From DATFXM01 sp035315885 (GTDB lineage Bacteria; Acidobacteriota; Blastocatellia; UBA7656), in contig DATFXM010000142.1 in NCBI GenBank assembly GCA_035315885.1, positions 1-63,179 of the forward strand: DNA of 63,179 nucleotides, given 5' to 3'. Within the stretch, counting starts at the first letter, position 1; each line of letters begins with the position of its first letter. A model generated the notes under the pieces. That model was not told where the DNA came from. It made no database searches and saw nothing but the letters and a program-made list of their open reading frames with translations. The position numbers and the translations under genes were made by a program. Below are positions 62,652-63,179 of this stretch, one piece after another.

Positions 62652-63179
62652 ATGAGAATAAAAAGAGCGTTGATGATGGCCGTGCTCGCGGTCGCGATTG
62701 CAGCGCTGGCAGTCCCGCTCGTGGGCATGAAAGCCCGAGCGGCGGCGGGCACAGCTGCTATCACGCCGCGACCGGTAGCTAGCGCTCCTCTTGCTCCACC
62801 TCCTGCCGCATTTCAGCAGGAGTTTGGTAACGGGCAGAGGGCGACAGTTCCGCAAACCGGAGAAGCGAGCCAGGTTGAACCGAGCCCGCTGCCGGAAAAT
62901 GTGAGACAGATCTTCTTCCCCAACGGGAAGAAGGCTAAGGGCAAAGTGACGGCTCAGCACGTCGGACCTACCGGCGGGTTTGAGCCGCAGGTTGGATTGC
63001 CGCTCAACATGAGCGGCCTCAGTGCGTTTTCAGCCGGTATCATGACCACACAGGGCGGCCGCGACACGCAGTTCTCTGAAGTTTCCCTCCTTGGTGACTG
63101 GGACGGACGAGAGGATTGCACCGCCGACCACTCTCAGAAGGTCGATGATTTCTCCGGCGTTGAAATCGAGCCGGATGTG
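62652..63179 (+). CDS. Secreted protein, 5' part only (runs off the window)
   Basis: An open frame from ATG 62652, after GGAGAGGG, continues to the last base with no stop (176 codons seen). It begins with a signal peptide (KRALMMAVLAVAIAALAVPLV, cleavage near the ARA at residue 30), then a Pro/Ala-rich stretch, QIFFPNGKKAKGKVTAQHVGPTGGF and VSLLGDWDGREDCTADHSQKVDDFSGVE. I recognise no family; the DGREDCTADH stretch may begin a repeat or propeller-type surface protein. The long 5' leader suggests regulated expression. Confidence 0.8.
   Translation, partial: MRIKRALMMAVLAVAIAALAVPLVGMKARAAAGTAAITPRPVASAPLAPPPAAFQQEFGNGQRATVPQTGEASQVEPSPLPENVRQIFFPNGKKAKGKVTAQHVGPTGGFEPQVGLPLNMSGLSAFSAGIMTTQGGRDTQFSEVSLLGDWDGREDCTADHSQKVDDFSGVEIEPDV

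Overview
The window looks like a chromosomal segment of an Acidobacteriota bacterium, most likely of the Blastocatellia/Pyrinomonadaceae type. This rests on gene content (stand-alone CofH, PMT-like transferases, matrixin- and subtilisin-like secreted proteases, TPR-TonB fusion, UshA-like protein) and on abundant heptanucleotide and purine-rich repeats between genes. No rRNA, tRNA, CRISPR, phage or insertion sequence is visible.

Region 1 (about 274-28869) is one long plus-strand surface-polysaccharide operon of some 24 genes, most touching or overlapping at stop/start codons. It holds an ABC exporter (Wzm/Wzt with a C-terminal sugar-binding domain), nucleotide-sugar enzymes (WlbA-type UDP-sugar acid dehydrogenase, DegT aminotransferase, hexapeptide acyltransferase, SDR epimerase, two GDP-mannose 4,6-dehydratases, GDP-fucose synthase), about a dozen glycosyltransferases, a Wzy/ligase-like membrane protein, and decorating enzymes (asparagine synthetase-type amidotransferase, FkbM methyltransferase, carbamoyltransferase). 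A WecA/MraY-type phosphoglycosyltransferase with an unusual C-terminal soluble domain follows (29009-30619). The predicted product is a fucose- and amino-uronate-containing, carbamoylated or methylated glycan.

Region 2 (30.8-45 kb) is mixed housekeeping: Ada DNA repair, a small secreted protein, a stress protein behind an excellent sigma-54 promoter, a dicarboxylate/amino-acid symporter with an alanine-rich insertion, a lipoprotein, a CinA N-terminal-domain protein, two tandem paralogous PMT/ArnT-like membrane glycosyltransferases, a Cys-rich zinc-finger-like protein, a thioredoxin-NHL protein and CofH (F420 biosynthesis).

Region 3 (45-63 kb) holds a secreted matrixin-like protease, YajQ, a PLP decarboxylase, a radical SAM protein, an UshA-like metallophosphatase-family gene interrupted by an in-frame TGA, ATP-dependent PEP carboxykinase, a TPR-TonB protein, an N-terminally short subtilisin, a second radical SAM protein and the start of another secreted protein running off the end.

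The most exciting item is 51799-52800: the TGA falls at the second position of a C-x-C motif and both flanks continue in frame as one protein, which suggests a selenoprotein (C-x-Sec) that ordinary annotation would truncate. Other notable items are a second sigma-54 promoter at 62160 that may drive a small RNA or a long structured leader, and repeat arrays that lie at gene ends, supply stop codons and often form inverted arms around a short unique spacer.
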